Source of the DNA: Streptomyces sp. NBC_00659
GTDB lineage: Bacteria > Actinomycetota > Actinomycetes > Streptomycetales > Streptomycetaceae
Direction of reading: 5' to 3'
DNA length: 64,000 bases
NCBI RefSeq assembly: GCF_036226925.1
Contig: NZ_CP109031.1
Span: 7,502,001 to 7,566,000 of the forward strand
In this document: positions 1 through 8,378 of the stretch, in pieces
Position numbering within the stretch: the first letter of the stretch is position 1
How the letters are laid out: the number at the start of each line of letters is the position of its first letter
Notes under the pieces: generated by a model
The model's input: only the letters and a program-made list of their open reading frames with translations
What the model was told of the DNA's origin: nothing
The model's database searches: none
Position numbers and translations under genes: made by a program

Positions 1-25
1 CGTGGCTCCGGCCGAACCAGGGACG

Positions 26-77
26 CTGCTGCCGGGTGGGGTACCCCCCCACAGCCCCGACATGGTAGGGGGAGCAG
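26..77. terminator. possible terminator-like dyad at window start
   Basis: CTGCT at 26-30 and a C7 run at 44-50 face GGGGGAGCAG at 68-77, so C/G arms and CTGCT/AGCAG arms can pair, with unpaired bases between them. It lies just beyond the 3' end of the minus-strand hydrolase gene that stops at 117. The stem is imperfect and no U-run follows, so a termination role is inference. Confidence 0.3.
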
Positions 78-116
78 CAGCTCACAGGGCCAGGCCCGGC
101 CGGCGCCAGCCGGAGA

Positions 117-1706
117 TCACTGCTCGCGCAGGGGTACCGACACGAAGGACGGGTCGTGCTCCGGCGAGGAGAAGGTCAGCTGCGCGCCGGACGGGTTGTG
201 CTCGATGTACAGCGGGTCGACCGTGTCGACGACCACGGCGAGACGATGTCCGGCCGGGACGTCGTAGGCCGTGGAGAACAGGTCCAGGTCCACGCCGAAC
301 GGCTCGCCGGGCGTCCGCCCGTGGAAGGTGTACGGCGCGTTGCTGACCAGCTTGCCGATGCCGAGCGGGCCCACGTCGTAGAGATAGGCGATGAACGTGC
401 CGCTCTCCTTGGTGCCGGTGACCGTGGTGTGGAGTTTGACGGTGCCTCGTACGCGCTGGACGCCCGTGGACTTCTCCGACTGCCACACCGCGGTCCAGTA
501 ACGGGGCAGCAGCGGGATCGAGGCCATCGGCGGGATCCGGGTGAGCTGGTCGAGGATGCTGGACAGGAAGATGACCCCGCCGTCCGCGCCCGAGTCGACG
601 TTCGCGCGGATCCTGGTGGAGCCCTCCAGGGCGATCTTCCGCGAGGCCGCGCCGACCGACTTCCAGTCCGGGTAGCCCTCGTAGCCGCCCGTGGAACGGG
701 ACTTGAGCTGCACCGGCTGTTCGCCGTCGATGCCGTTGTCCTTGCCCGCCAGATAGTGGTCGAACCAGCGGCCGGTGTCGGTCCACACGTCGTTGGGGAG
801 CCCGAACAGGCCGGTGATCTCGGCGGTGGCGTGGTCGCCGGGGCGGAACTCCAGCCGCTTGGGCCCGGTCAGTTTCTCGTAGAACTTGGCGTACTGGTTC
901 GCCGAGAAGATCGTGTCGCCCCAGGTGTTGGCCATGAAGACGGCGGGGCCGTTCTTGTCGAGCTGGTCGACGTATGTCTCGGGGGAACGTTTCTTCCCCC
1001 AGTCGATCAGGTCCTGCTCCTTCGACAGATTCGAGCCGAAGAAGTCCTTGAACACCTGCTGGGTCTCGGCGCTGGGGTGGCCCGTGATGTGCCCGACGCC
1101 GTCCAGCAGCGCGGCCGCCTGGACGTGTTCGGTGCGGCCGGAGTAGATCGACGTGGTCAGATCGGCCCAGCCGCTCAGGGCGGCGACCGCCTTGATGCGC
1201 TTGTCGTGCGCGGCGGCCAGCAGACTGATCCCGGCGCCGTACGAGACGCCCGCCACGCCCACCTTCCTCGCGTCGGCCGGAGTGTTGGCGAGAGCCCAGT
1301 CGATCACCTTGGACACGTCGGCGGTGTCACGGGGACCGGCGACGTCGATCTCGCCGCCCGACTGCCAGAAGCCGCGGACGTTGTAACTGACGACCACATA
1401 GCCGGAGTTCGCCAGCTTCTGGGCCTGTGCGAGGTACTCGACCTGGGGCAGGCCCCAGCTCGTGGGCAGCACGATGAGCGGATAGGCGCGGGTGCCGTCC
1501 GCTCCCGCGGGGGTGACGACGTTGGCCTTGAGGGTGGTGCCGCCGTCGCCGGAGATGTCGACGAAGCGGACACCGCCCGAGCTGTCGGCGGCCTGGGCGG
1601 CGGGTGCCAGGCCCAGGCCCGCGGCGGCGATCAGCGTCGCCGAGACGGCGCCGACGGCGGAAGTGCGCAGGGGGTTGCGACCGTTTCCCAACGGGTCACT
1701 CCTCAC
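117..1706 (-). CDS. secreted CocE/NonD-family alpha/beta hydrolase
   Basis: 529 aa. An N-terminal signal peptide of about 40 residues ends in AQA-A, so the enzyme should be exported. The catalytic core follows: the nucleophile elbow G-V-S-Y-G puts the nucleophile at Ser155, with a later Asp (NTWGD) and His (RPGDHAT) completing a likely triad. The C-terminal half (from about residue 340) is beta-rich, like the jelly-roll domain of X-Pro dipeptidyl-peptidase/cocaine esterase (CocE/NonD) relatives. Known members cleave esters or peptides; the substrate here cannot be read from sequence. It is monocistronic, and two palindromes lie in its upstream region (1746-1785). Confidence 0.85.
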   Translation of the reverse strand: MRSDPLGNGRNPLRTSAVGAVSATLIAAAGLGLAPAAQAADSSGGVRFVDISGDGGTTLKANVVTPAGADGTRAYPLIVLPTSWGLPQVEYLAQAQKLANSGYVVVSYNVRGFWQSGGEIDVAGPRDTADVSKVIDWALANTPADARKVGVAGVSYGAGISLLAAAHDKRIKAVAALSGWADLTTSIYSGRTEHVQAAALLDGVGHITGHPSAETQQVFKDFFGSNLSKEQDLIDWGKKRSPETYVDQLDKNGPAVFMANTWGDTIFSANQYAKFYEKLTGPKRLEFRPGDHATAEITGLFGLPNDVWTDTGRWFDHYLAGKDNGIDGEQPVQLKSRSTGGYEGYPDWKSVGAASRKIALEGSTRIRANVDSGADGGVIFLSSILDQLTRIPPMASIPLLPRYWTAVWQSEKSTGVQRVRGTVKLHTTVTGTKESGTFIAYLYDVGPLGIGKLVSNAPYTFHGRTPGEPFGVDLDLFSTAYDVPAGHRLAVVVDTVDPLYIEHNPSGAQLTFSSPEHDPSFVSVPLREQ

Positions 1707-1745
1707 TTGGTCAGTGCAAGGTGACCCGACGGTAACCGCGGCTGC

Positions 1746-1785
1746 TTACTCGAAGTAACCCGTCGGTAAGTTACGTGCGAGTAAC
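1746..1785. promoter_or_regulatory. two operator-like palindromes upstream of the secreted hydrolase
   Basis: TTACT-cga-AGTAA (1746-1758) and GTTAC-gtgcga-GTAAC (1770-1785) are perfect dyads 11 bp apart, 40-80 bp upstream of the hydrolase start at 1706. Further GGTAAC copies lie closer to the gene (near 1733). TTAC...GTAA dyads are typical TetR-family targets, but no regulator gene adjoins this one, so the binder is unknown. Confidence 0.45.
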
Positions 1786-1888
1786 GATTGTTGAAGTGTT
1801 CATTTCCATCCGTTCAAACCTCGCCGGAGTGGGTCGCAGGGAACGGCCGGAAAGCGCCCACGTCTCGGTCGTGGCGGCGAACCGGGCG

Positions 1889-2713
1889 TCACGTGCGCCG
1901 GCGTGCCCGAGGCGTGGTCGGCTTCGGCGAGGCCTCCCCGTCCTGGCCGGAGTCGGACGCCGGGTCCGGCGCCGGGTCCAGGGCCGGCGGCGTCGGCAGC
2001 GGGGCCTGGGCGGCACGGGTGACGTCGGCGACGACCTCGACGACATCGGGGCCGTACGCCTGGGAGTTCACGACCTTCAGGAGCAGGACGAAGCTGTTGC
2101 CGCCGTGCTTGCGGGCGAGGCGTGCGTGGTTGCGGGCGAGATAGCGGCTCGCGGCCTGGTTGGTGATCGCGCGCTGGCCGCAGAAGAGGAAGACCGGTCT
2201 CGCGTCCCGGCTCTGGCCCGCGGTGAGCCGGGCGAGGATCACGTACTCGGCCTGGCCCGACTCCAGGCGGTAGCGCTCGCTGCCGATCTGGAAGGCGCCC
2301 CGGTCGGGTCCCCGTCCGGAGTCCACGTTGACCTGTACGCCGGGCAGCAGGGACTGCAGATGCGCGGCCATGCGCCGGTTCGACGCCGGTCCGCCCACGC
2401 AGAACTCCGTGCGTTCGCCGAAGCCCTGCTGGGTCGCGTCGTGCGCGATCACCTGGGCGTGCGCGCCGCAGTCCTTGATCAGGGCGGACAGTTCGAGAAG
2501 CGCGAACACGTCGTGACGCATCACCGTGAGCTCGGTACCGCCCGCCTCACGGTTCACCACGAGCAGCGACTCGGAGTTGTCGGGCAGCCCGAAGAACGCC
2601 TGCTTGCGACGGAGCTTGCGCTTCCACAGGTAGGTGCGGGCGAGCCAGCCGAGCGAGGCACTGATGCCTGCGGCCAGGAGGCCGAGGACGATGTTGCGCA
2701 CGTCGTCATTCAT
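1889..2713 (-). CDS. membrane-anchored protein of unknown function
   Basis: 274 aa from the ATG at 2713; the reading frame stays open upstream but loses coding-like composition. One N-terminal transmembrane helix (about residues 7-25, VLGLLAAGISASLGWLA) is followed by a basic WKRKLRRKQ stretch, so the rest should be cytoplasmic. A soluble domain of about 200 residues follows (NREAGGTELTVMRHDV, later VFLFCGQRAITNQAASRYLA). The last 45 residues are Pro/Ala/Asp-rich and likely disordered. I do not recognise a named family. It is divergent from the GGT gene, 103 bp apart. Confidence 0.7.
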   Translation of the reverse strand: MNDDVRNIVLGLLAAGISASLGWLARTYLWKRKLRRKQAFFGLPDNSESLLVVNREAGGTELTVMRHDVFALLELSALIKDCGAHAQVIAHDATQQGFGERTEFCVGGPASNRRMAAHLQSLLPGVQVNVDSGRGPDRGAFQIGSERYRLESGQAEYVILARLTAGQSRDARPVFLFCGQRAITNQAASRYLARNHARLARKHGGNSFVLLLKVVNSQAYGPDVVEVVADVTRAAQAPLPTPPALDPAPDPASDSGQDGEASPKPTTPRARRRT

Positions 2714-2816
2714 GTGCGCGCATGCTAGCGGGCCCACGGAATCGTGTTCGAGGGGGCCTGACGTGGTCACCGTGGTGAAGTTACGCTGCGCAGACGGCTG
2801 TTGACTGGAGGTATTG

Positions 2817-4628
2817 ATGCGACGCCCTCTTGCACGGAATCTGACGGTCCTGGCTGTTTCGGCCGCGACGGCATTGGTGGGTGCGGCGGCTCCGCCCGGG
2901 GCTCCGGCGGCGGGCACGGCCGCGCCCGCCGCGAAGGTGCCCGTCGCGGTCGGGTACGGAGGTGCCGTGGCGAGTGTGGACGCCGACGCCTCCGCCGCGG
3001 GCATCGAGGTGCTGAAGAAGGGCGGCAACGCCGTCGACGCGGCCGTCGCCACGGCGGCGGCCCTCGGCGTCACCGAGCCCTACTCGTCCGGCATCGGCGG
3101 GGGCGGCTACTTCGTCTACTACGACGCCAAGTCCCGTACGGTGCATACGATCGACGGGCGCGAGACGGCACCCCTGACCGCCGACTCCGGGCTGTTCCTG
3201 GAGAACGGCAAGCCGCTCGCCTTCGCGGACGCCGTCACCAGCGGGCTGAGCGTGGGCACACCGGGCACGCCCGCCACCTGGCAGACGGCTCTGGACTCAT
3301 GGGGCAGCAGACGTCTGGGCAGCGTCCTGGAGCCGGCCGAGCGCATCGCCCGCTCCGGGTTCACGGTCGATTCGACCTTCCGCGCACAGACGGAGTCGAA
3401 CCAGGCCCGCTTCGCGAACTTCCCCGACACGGCGAAGCTCTTCCTGCCCGGCGGCTCGCTGCCGGTCGTCGGATCGACCTTCAAGAACCCCGATCTGGCC
3501 CGCACGTACGAGGAGTTGGGCAGGAAGGGCACACGTGAGCTCTACACCGGCGATCTCGGCCGGGAGATCGTCGGCACCGTGAACAAGCCGCCCGTGGACC
3601 CGGCGTCCGGCTACGACGCCCGGCCCGGCAAGCTGTCCCTGAGGGACCTCGCGGCCTACGGGGCGAAGCGCCAGGCGCCCACCAGGACTTCGTACCGCGG
3701 TCTGGACGTCTACTCGATCGCTCCCTCCTCCTCCGGCGGCACCACCGTCGGCGAGGCGCTCAACATCCTGGAGGGGACGGACCTTTCGAAGGCGAGCGAG
3801 ACGCAGTACCTGCACCACTACATCGAGGCGAGCAGGATCGCCTTCGCCGACCGGGGCCGCTGGGTGGGCGACCCGGCGTTCGAGGACGTACCGGCAAAGG
3901 GGCTTCTCTCGCAGAAGTACGCGGACGGCCGGGCCTGCCTCATCAAGGACGACGCGGTGCTGTCGAGCCCGCTCGCGCCGGGCGACCCGAGCAGTCCCGC
4001 CGCCTGCGGCAGTGCCGGCACGGCCGCCCCGACGACGTACGAGGGCGAGAACACGACCCATCTGACGGTGGCCGACAAGTGGGGCAACGTCGTCGCCTAC
4101 ACCCTGACCATCGAACAGACCGGCGGCAGCGGGATCACCGTCCCGGGACGCGGCTTCCTCCTCAACAACGAGCTGACGGACTTCTCCTTCGCGCCGGCCA
4201 ACCCGGCCGTGCACGACCCCAATCTGCCCGGTCCCGGCAAGCGGCCGCGCTCGTCGATCTCGCCGACCATCGTCCTCGACCGGCACAACAGGCCTGTTGT
4301 GGCGCTCGGTTCACCCGGGGGCGCGAGCATCATCACGACCGTGCTCCAGACACTGACCGAGTTCGTCGACCGCGGACTCCCGCTGGCCGACGCGATCGCC
4401 GCGCCGCGCGCCAGCCAGCGCAACGCCGCCCAGACCGAGCTCGAACCGGGCCTGTACGACAGTCCGTCGAGGGCCGGGCTCGAAGCCATCGGCCACTCCT
4501 TCAAGGTCAACCCGGAGATCGGCGCGGCCACGGGCGTCCAGCGACTCGCGAACGGCACGTGGCTGGCCGCGGCGGAGAAGGTCCGGCGGGGCGGAGGCTC
4601 GGCCATGGTCGTGCGGCCCGCGTCCTAG
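2817..4628 (+). CDS. ggt: gamma-glutamyltransferase, secreted
   Basis: 603 aa. The ATG at 2817 sits 5 nt after a GGAGG Shine-Dalgarno sequence; the TTG at 2814 is too close to it. A signal peptide (to about residue 33) precedes a full-length GGT. The autocleavage/nucleophile threonine is in GENTTHLTVADKWGN (Thr413), so the precursor should split into a large subunit of about 412 residues and a small one of about 190. Substrate-side motifs include IGGGGYFVYYDA near the start and the late GSPGGASI. The enzyme transfers or hydrolyses the gamma-glutamyl group of glutathione and related compounds outside the membrane. A strong terminator follows at 4756-4789. Confidence 0.93.
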   Translation: MRRPLARNLTVLAVSAATALVGAAAPPGAPAAGTAAPAAKVPVAVGYGGAVASVDADASAAGIEVLKKGGNAVDAAVATAAALGVTEPYSSGIGGGGYFVYYDAKSRTVHTIDGRETAPLTADSGLFLENGKPLAFADAVTSGLSVGTPGTPATWQTALDSWGSRRLGSVLEPAERIARSGFTVDSTFRAQTESNQARFANFPDTAKLFLPGGSLPVVGSTFKNPDLARTYEELGRKGTRELYTGDLGREIVGTVNKPPVDPASGYDARPGKLSLRDLAAYGAKRQAPTRTSYRGLDVYSIAPSSSGGTTVGEALNILEGTDLSKASETQYLHHYIEASRIAFADRGRWVGDPAFEDVPAKGLLSQKYADGRACLIKDDAVLSSPLAPGDPSSPAACGSAGTAAPTTYEGENTTHLTVADKWGNVVAYTLTIEQTGGSGITVPGRGFLLNNELTDFSFAPANPAVHDPNLPGPGKRPRSSISPTIVLDRHNRPVVALGSPGGASIITTVLQTLTEFVDRGLPLADAIAAPRASQRNAAQTELEPGLYDSPSRAGLEAIGHSFKVNPEIGAATGVQRLANGTWLAAAEKVRRGGGSAMVVRPAS

Positions 4629-4647
4629 GGGCCGTGTGGCCAGGGTC

Positions 4648-4692
4648 CGCGTGGCCCGCGTGGCCCGCGCGGCCCGCGTGGCGCGCGTCCCG
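4648..4692. repeat. 9-bp tandem repeat, five units
   Basis: Five head-to-tail copies of CGCGTGGCC or one/two-base variants fill the stretch just after the GGT stop codon. No gene is apparent here. It looks like a slippage-generated minisatellite. Confidence 0.75.
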
Positions 4693-4755
4693 GAGTCCGA
4701 TGGCCAGGCCTCGGCGGTCCTGAACCTGGGACCGGCGTCGGTACGCGGCACTCGT

Positions 4756-4789
4756 GCCGCGGGGCAGGAATCGTCTCCTGCCCCGCGGC
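4756..4789. terminator. bidirectional hairpin terminator between ggt and map
   Basis: GCCGCGGGGCAGGA (4756-4769) and its perfect 14-base complement (4776-4789) enclose a 6-nt loop. The hairpin sits between two convergent stop codons (4628 and 4808), the expected place for a shared factor-independent terminator. As is common in Streptomyces, there is no long U-tract. Confidence 0.85.
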
Positions 4790-4807
4790 CGACGGGGACC
4801 CGAGCGG

Positions 4808-5575
4808 TCAGCGCGCCGTCAGGATGCGCGGACCCGAGTCCGTGATGGCCACCGTGTGCTCCGCGTGCGCCGCACGGGAGCCGTCGTTCGTGCGCAGCGT
4901 CCAGCCGTCGGGGGCCGCGTGGTAACCGTCCGTGCCGCCGCCGATGAGCATCGGCTCGATGGCGAGGACCATGCCGCGCCGCAGCGGCAGCCCGCGTCCC
5001 GGGCGGCCCTCGTTCGGGACGCCCGGGTCCTCGTGCATCCGGCGCCCGATGCCGTGGCCGCCGAACCCGTCCGGGATCCCGTACCCGGCCGTCCGGCACA
5101 CCGTGCCGATGGCGTGCGCGATGTCCCCGATGCGGTTGCCCACGACGGCAGCCTCGATCCCCGCGGCCAGGGCACGCTCCGCGGTCTCCACGAGCCGCGC
5201 GTCGGCGGCGCGCGGCTTGCCCACGATGAAGCTGATCGCCGAGTCGCCCACCCAGCCGCCCAGTTCGGCGCCGAAGTCGATGGAGACCAGGTCTCCGTCG
5301 CGCAGCCGGTAGCCCGTCGGGATGCCGTGCACGATCGCCTCGTTCACGGAGGCGCAGACGACCGCGGGGAAGGGCGTGGGCGCGAAGGAGGGGTGATAGC
5401 CGAGGAAGGGCGACGTCGCGCCCGCGTCGCGCAGGACCTGATGCGCCACCTCGTCCAGCTCCAGCAGGGAGACGCCCACGTCGGCGGCCTCGCGCACCGC
5501 GGTGAGTGCCCTGCCCACGACCTGGCCGGCCGCGTACATCTCGTCGATCGATGTGTCGGTCTTCAGTTCCACCAT
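4808..5575 (-). CDS. map: type I methionine aminopeptidase
   Basis: 255 aa, the usual length of a short bacterial type I MetAP. Conserved metal-ligand motifs are present: VSIDFGAE, GDSAIS, GHGIG, and the late EPMLIGGG. The enzyme removes N-terminal Met from new proteins in the cytoplasm. The start at 5575 lies 32 bp from the divergent XRE gene, with no Shine-Dalgarno, and a TATAGT -10 box ends 7-8 bp upstream, which suggests a leaderless mRNA. Streptomyces usually carry more than one map gene; this looks like an accessory copy paired with its own regulator. Confidence 0.92.
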   Translation of the reverse strand: MVELKTDTSIDEMYAAGQVVGRALTAVREAADVGVSLLELDEVAHQVLRDAGATSPFLGYHPSFAPTPFPAVVCASVNEAIVHGIPTGYRLRDGDLVSIDFGAELGGWVGDSAISFIVGKPRAADARLVETAERALAAGIEAAVVGNRIGDIAHAIGTVCRTAGYGIPDGFGGHGIGRRMHEDPGVPNEGRPGRGLPLRRGMVLAIEPMLIGGGTDGYHAAPDGWTLRTNDGSRAAHAEHTVAITDSGPRILTAR

Positions 5576-5582
5576 GCCAATT

Positions 5583-5601
5583 ACTATACCGGTATTAGAA
5601 T
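5583..5601. promoter_or_regulatory. divergent leaderless promoters around a 10-bp palindrome
   Basis: TAGAAT (5596-5601) ends 6 bp before the A of the XRE start codon. On the other strand TATAGT (complement of 5583-5588) ends 7 bp before the map start codon. Both spacings place the transcription start on or next to the start codon. Between and overlapping the two -10 boxes lies the perfect palindrome ATACCGGTAT (5586-5595), a natural operator for the XRE protein. Confidence 0.6.
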
Positions 5602-5607
5602 GGTGTC

Positions 5608-5862
5608 ATGGTGCGAACCCCACTGACCCCCGAAGAGCACGAACGCGGCGAGCGGCTCGGGCGGCTGCTGCGCGAAGCCCGCGCCGGCCGCAGCATGGCG
5701 GACATCGCGGGGGTGGCGGGAATCTCCGCGGAGACCCTGCGAAAGATCGAGACCGGACGCGCGCCCACCCCGGCCTTCTTCACGGTCGCCGCCCTGGCGC
5801 GGGCCCTCGGGCTCTCGATGGACGAGATCGTCGTGCGGTGCGCGCTGGTGCCGGCGGCCTGA
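5608..5862 (+). CDS. XRE-family HTH regulator
   Basis: 84 aa, essentially a single lambda-repressor-like helix-turn-helix domain (residues about 12-70): LGRLLREARAGRSMADIAGVAG, then SAETLRKIETGRAPTPAFFTVAALARALGLSMDEIV. There is no effector domain. It is divergent from map with a shared 32-bp promoter region holding a palindrome, so autoregulation and control of map are likely but inferred. Confidence 0.85.
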   Translation: MVRTPLTPEEHERGERLGRLLREARAGRSMADIAGVAGISAETLRKIETGRAPTPAFFTVAALARALGLSMDEIVVRCALVPAA

Positions 5863-5996
5863 GAAGCCCGCGGGACCGGTTCTCCCGCAATGTGCTTCAC
5901 GGCATCCCCGAAGAGTTTCCCCACTGCACTCCGTCTGTTGGCCGTGGCTGGCTATCTTCGCCTCGCCTGGTTCCGGCAGCAGGAGAGGTAGTGTCC

Positions 5997-7568
5997 ATGA
6001 GCACCCCGGTCCACCGCACCCCGACACGGCAGTCCGCAGCCGTCCCGACGTCGGCCCGGCAGCGTCGGGGAGGGAGTCCGTCCGGAAACTCGGGGGAGCA
6101 CGCCTTCCTCCAGATGCAGTCCAGCGCCGGCAACCGGGCCACGACCGCGGCGGTGCAGCGTGCCAGGGGCGCGGACAAGGGGAAGGGGAAGGCGCCGGAG
6201 TCCGGCGGCGCGTCCGCCGGAGCGAAGAAGAACTATCGTGACCAGATCGCCGGGCTCCTGGACAGGTTCAAGAAGAACCTCGAGCCCATCGACACCTTCA
6301 TCAAGGGTGTCCAGACCCCCACCAACGCGGGCTTCACCCAGCAGGCCGCCGCCACGGCCAACGAGGGTCTCAAGCACTCCGCCGCCGCCTCGGGGACCTC
6401 CGCCGCGTCGGGGAATCTCCTCACGGAGGTCGCCGGCACCGTGGTCAATGGCATGGACGCGTACAAGAACATGCAGGACGCCAAGAAGCACGAGACCGGG
6501 GCCGGCCACCACACGGCGAAGAAGAAGGCCAAGACCAAGGGGACCGACGCGGTCATCGGAGCCGCCGGTTCGGCAAGCTACAGCGCCGGAATCGCCAAGG
6601 AGGTGACCAAGCTCCAGAAGGCGGCGGACGCCGCGGTGGCGTCCGAGGCGAGCGGTATCGCCAGCGCCTCCGTCGGCGCGATCAAGGGAATACGGGCAGC
6701 CTTCCGCGTCGGGGGAGCGGCCCGCAAGTACCAGAAGGTGAAGGCGCTCGGAGATCCCCGTCTCGTCCAAGCGGGGTCACTGGCCCGGCTGAACGAGTCA
6801 CGGGAGCAGGCCGACTGGGCCGCGGCGGAGGCGTACGTCGCGCTGGATGCCTACTGGGACCACGAGGGTGAGGGACGGCTGGAGCTCGTTTCCGAGGCCA
6901 TCGACGCCGCCTGGGAGGCGATGGGTGAAGCCCGTGACGCCGCCGAGAGCCTCCAGCGCGCAGAGAGAGACGTGGAAAAGCTGAGCGCGGTGCAGGAATA
7001 CGCGAAGAAGAAGCAACTCACCAAGATCGGCAAGGAGACGGTCGGCGGCGCGCTGGGCGAATCCACCAAGGCCGCGGCCGGCGTCGTGACGGCGGTCGCG
7101 GCGGGAACAGCCGGGCTGGCGAGCAACCCGGTCGGATGGGGCCTCGCCGGAGCCGGGGCCGGCCTCGTCCTCGGCGTCACCCTGTACAAGGCGCTCCGCG
7201 CCGCCACGAAGCGCTACGAAGAGGTCCGCCACCCTGAGCACTGGGCGCCGGAGGGCGAGACCCCGGCGGAGGCCGCATCCCGCAATGATTCGCTGAAGCA
7301 TGCCCTGAAGTTCTGGCAGAAGGTGTCGAAGGGCGAACGCCAGGCCATGGCGCGCGAGATCTACGCCTTGGCGGCGGGTCCCGACATCCGAGGCAGCGGC
7401 AGCACGACGGCCGAGATGAGGGAATCCGCAAGGGCCCTCCTCATCGCCCTCAAATCAGGCCCCACCAACCACAAGCTGGAACCGGACGCGTGGGCGGACA
7501 CCCTCAATGACCCGGCGAAGACCGCCGGTTGGATCAAGGAGATAGCGGAACAGCTGGCGTCGGGCTGA
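5997..7568 (+). CDS. LQ..AGN-motif protein, possible injection-system cargo
   Basis: 523 aa. AGGAGAGG lies 8 nt before the ATG at 5997, which fixes the start. After a basic disordered N-terminus, residues 35-55 read HAFLQMQSSAGNRATTAAVQR, which resembles the LQ..AGN.AV...QR leader motif found at the N-terminus of many actinobacterial proteins linked to extracellular contractile injection systems. The middle is a Lys/Ala-rich helical region, followed by one hydrophobic glycine-rich segment near residues 355-400 (GLASNPVGWGLAGAGAGLVLG) that could insert into a membrane. No catalytic motif is recognisable and no injection-system genes are in the window. Confidence 0.55.
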   Translation: MSTPVHRTPTRQSAAVPTSARQRRGGSPSGNSGEHAFLQMQSSAGNRATTAAVQRARGADKGKGKAPESGGASAGAKKNYRDQIAGLLDRFKKNLEPIDTFIKGVQTPTNAGFTQQAAATANEGLKHSAAASGTSAASGNLLTEVAGTVVNGMDAYKNMQDAKKHETGAGHHTAKKKAKTKGTDAVIGAAGSASYSAGIAKEVTKLQKAADAAVASEASGIASASVGAIKGIRAAFRVGGAARKYQKVKALGDPRLVQAGSLARLNESREQADWAAAEAYVALDAYWDHEGEGRLELVSEAIDAAWEAMGEARDAAESLQRAERDVEKLSAVQEYAKKKQLTKIGKETVGGALGESTKAAAGVVTAVAAGTAGLASNPVGWGLAGAGAGLVLGVTLYKALRAATKRYEEVRHPEHWAPEGETPAEAASRNDSLKHALKFWQKVSKGERQAMAREIYALAAGPDIRGSGSTTAEMRESARALLIALKSGPTNHKLEPDAWADTLNDPAKTAGWIKEIAEQLASG

Positions 7569-7701
7569 CCGTAGTCGTGGGTGCGGCGCTCGGGCATGCC
7601 CGGCATCTTCGGCAGCACGGGTGCCGCCCGAGAGCCGGTCGCACCAGCCTTTTGCCTGAGCTGTACTGAGGTCTGAGGTCTGAGCCTGAAGTCCGAGCCT
7701 T

Positions 7702-7860
7702 CTGTGCGCGGCCGGGCTTGCCGCCGCTGTCGAGAACGCCCACGAGGACATCCTGCGCGCCGCCGACATCGTGCTGCCCAGCAACGACGACGAAGGCGTC
7801 GCCGCCCTCGTCCGGCTCGTGCTGCCCCGTGCGGCGGCGGTGGAGGCGTGTCGCATCTGA
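7702..7860 (+). pseudogene. C-terminal remnant of a Cof-type HAD hydrolase
   Basis: Frame 7702-7860 encodes AVENAHEDILRAADIVLPSN-DDEGVAALVRLVLP and ends at TGA 7860. The N-A-(H/V)-x-x-(V/I)-x-x-A-A-D-x-V-x-x-S-N-x-x-D-G-V-A pattern is the hallmark end of Cof/SupH-type HAD phosphatases. No start or N-terminal HAD motif (DxDGT) precedes it, so only about 50 residues of an original gene of about 270 survive. Confidence 0.65.
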
Positions 7861-7977
7861 GAGCGGGCCGGGGTCCGCTGTTTCGGCCTGGGGCCGGGCG
7901 GGCGGTCGGGGGGCGGGCCCGGTAGGCCGTGCGGGGACCGTCGTCCGGAGTGTTCCGGAGTGTTCCGGAGCGCCGGT

Positions 7978-8109
7978 GGCGGTCCTCGGGCGCGTTCCGG
8001 AGTGCGGGTGGACGGTTTTTGGGCGTGCTCCGGGGCGCGGATGGATCGTCCTCGGGCGTGCTTCGGAACGCGTGGCGCATCCTCCTCCGGCGCGTACCGG
8101 GCCGCTCTG
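7978..8109. repeat. degenerate 33-bp tandem repeat, four units
   Basis: Units at 7978-8010, 8011-8043, 8044-8076 and 8077-8109 share the pattern (g)(a/c)(t/g)cgtcctcgggcg(t/c)g(t/c)tccgg.(g/a)cgcgg.tg with several substitutions each. The stretch before it (7936-7977) repeats TTCCGGAGTG. The period is a multiple of three, so it could descend from a coding repeat, but no credible gene covers it. Confidence 0.55.
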
Positions 8110-8378
8110 TGCGTACGAGCCCGGGCGGGACGGGGGAGAGGCGCGGGCGGTCTCGGTCTTCGGTTCGCGCGGATGCTCGTCCGGTTGCCCGTTGATCTGC
8201 TCCTCGATCTGCCCGTCCATCTGCCCGTCCGGGGCGCGCCCGTGCGCACGTCGGGCGCGCCCGTGCGCCCCTCGCGGAAGGCTCTGCGTTCCCGCCGAAA
8301 ACTCCCCGTAGTCGATCCGTAACACGACTGGTGTTCGCTGTCGGGTCGAAGTGCTCACGTCGGGCGGGGAGTTGAGTG

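Larger units (their letters stand above)
7569..8378. other. 810-bp non-coding stretch with gene remnant and repeats
   Basis: No intact gene is supported here. It holds a HAD-hydrolase C-terminal remnant (7702-7860), a degenerate 33-bp repeat (7978-8109) and a short GAGGTCTGAGGTCTGAG duplication near 7669-7685. Long open frames on both strands have the compositional look of GC-rich spurious frames. Confidence 0.6.

Noticed and set aside
7534..8358. Minus-strand frame with PARPxT-like repeats over the 7.6-8.4 kb gap
   Set aside because: It is antisense to the HAD remnant for much of its length and the repeats follow from the 33-bp minisatellite; no start signal.
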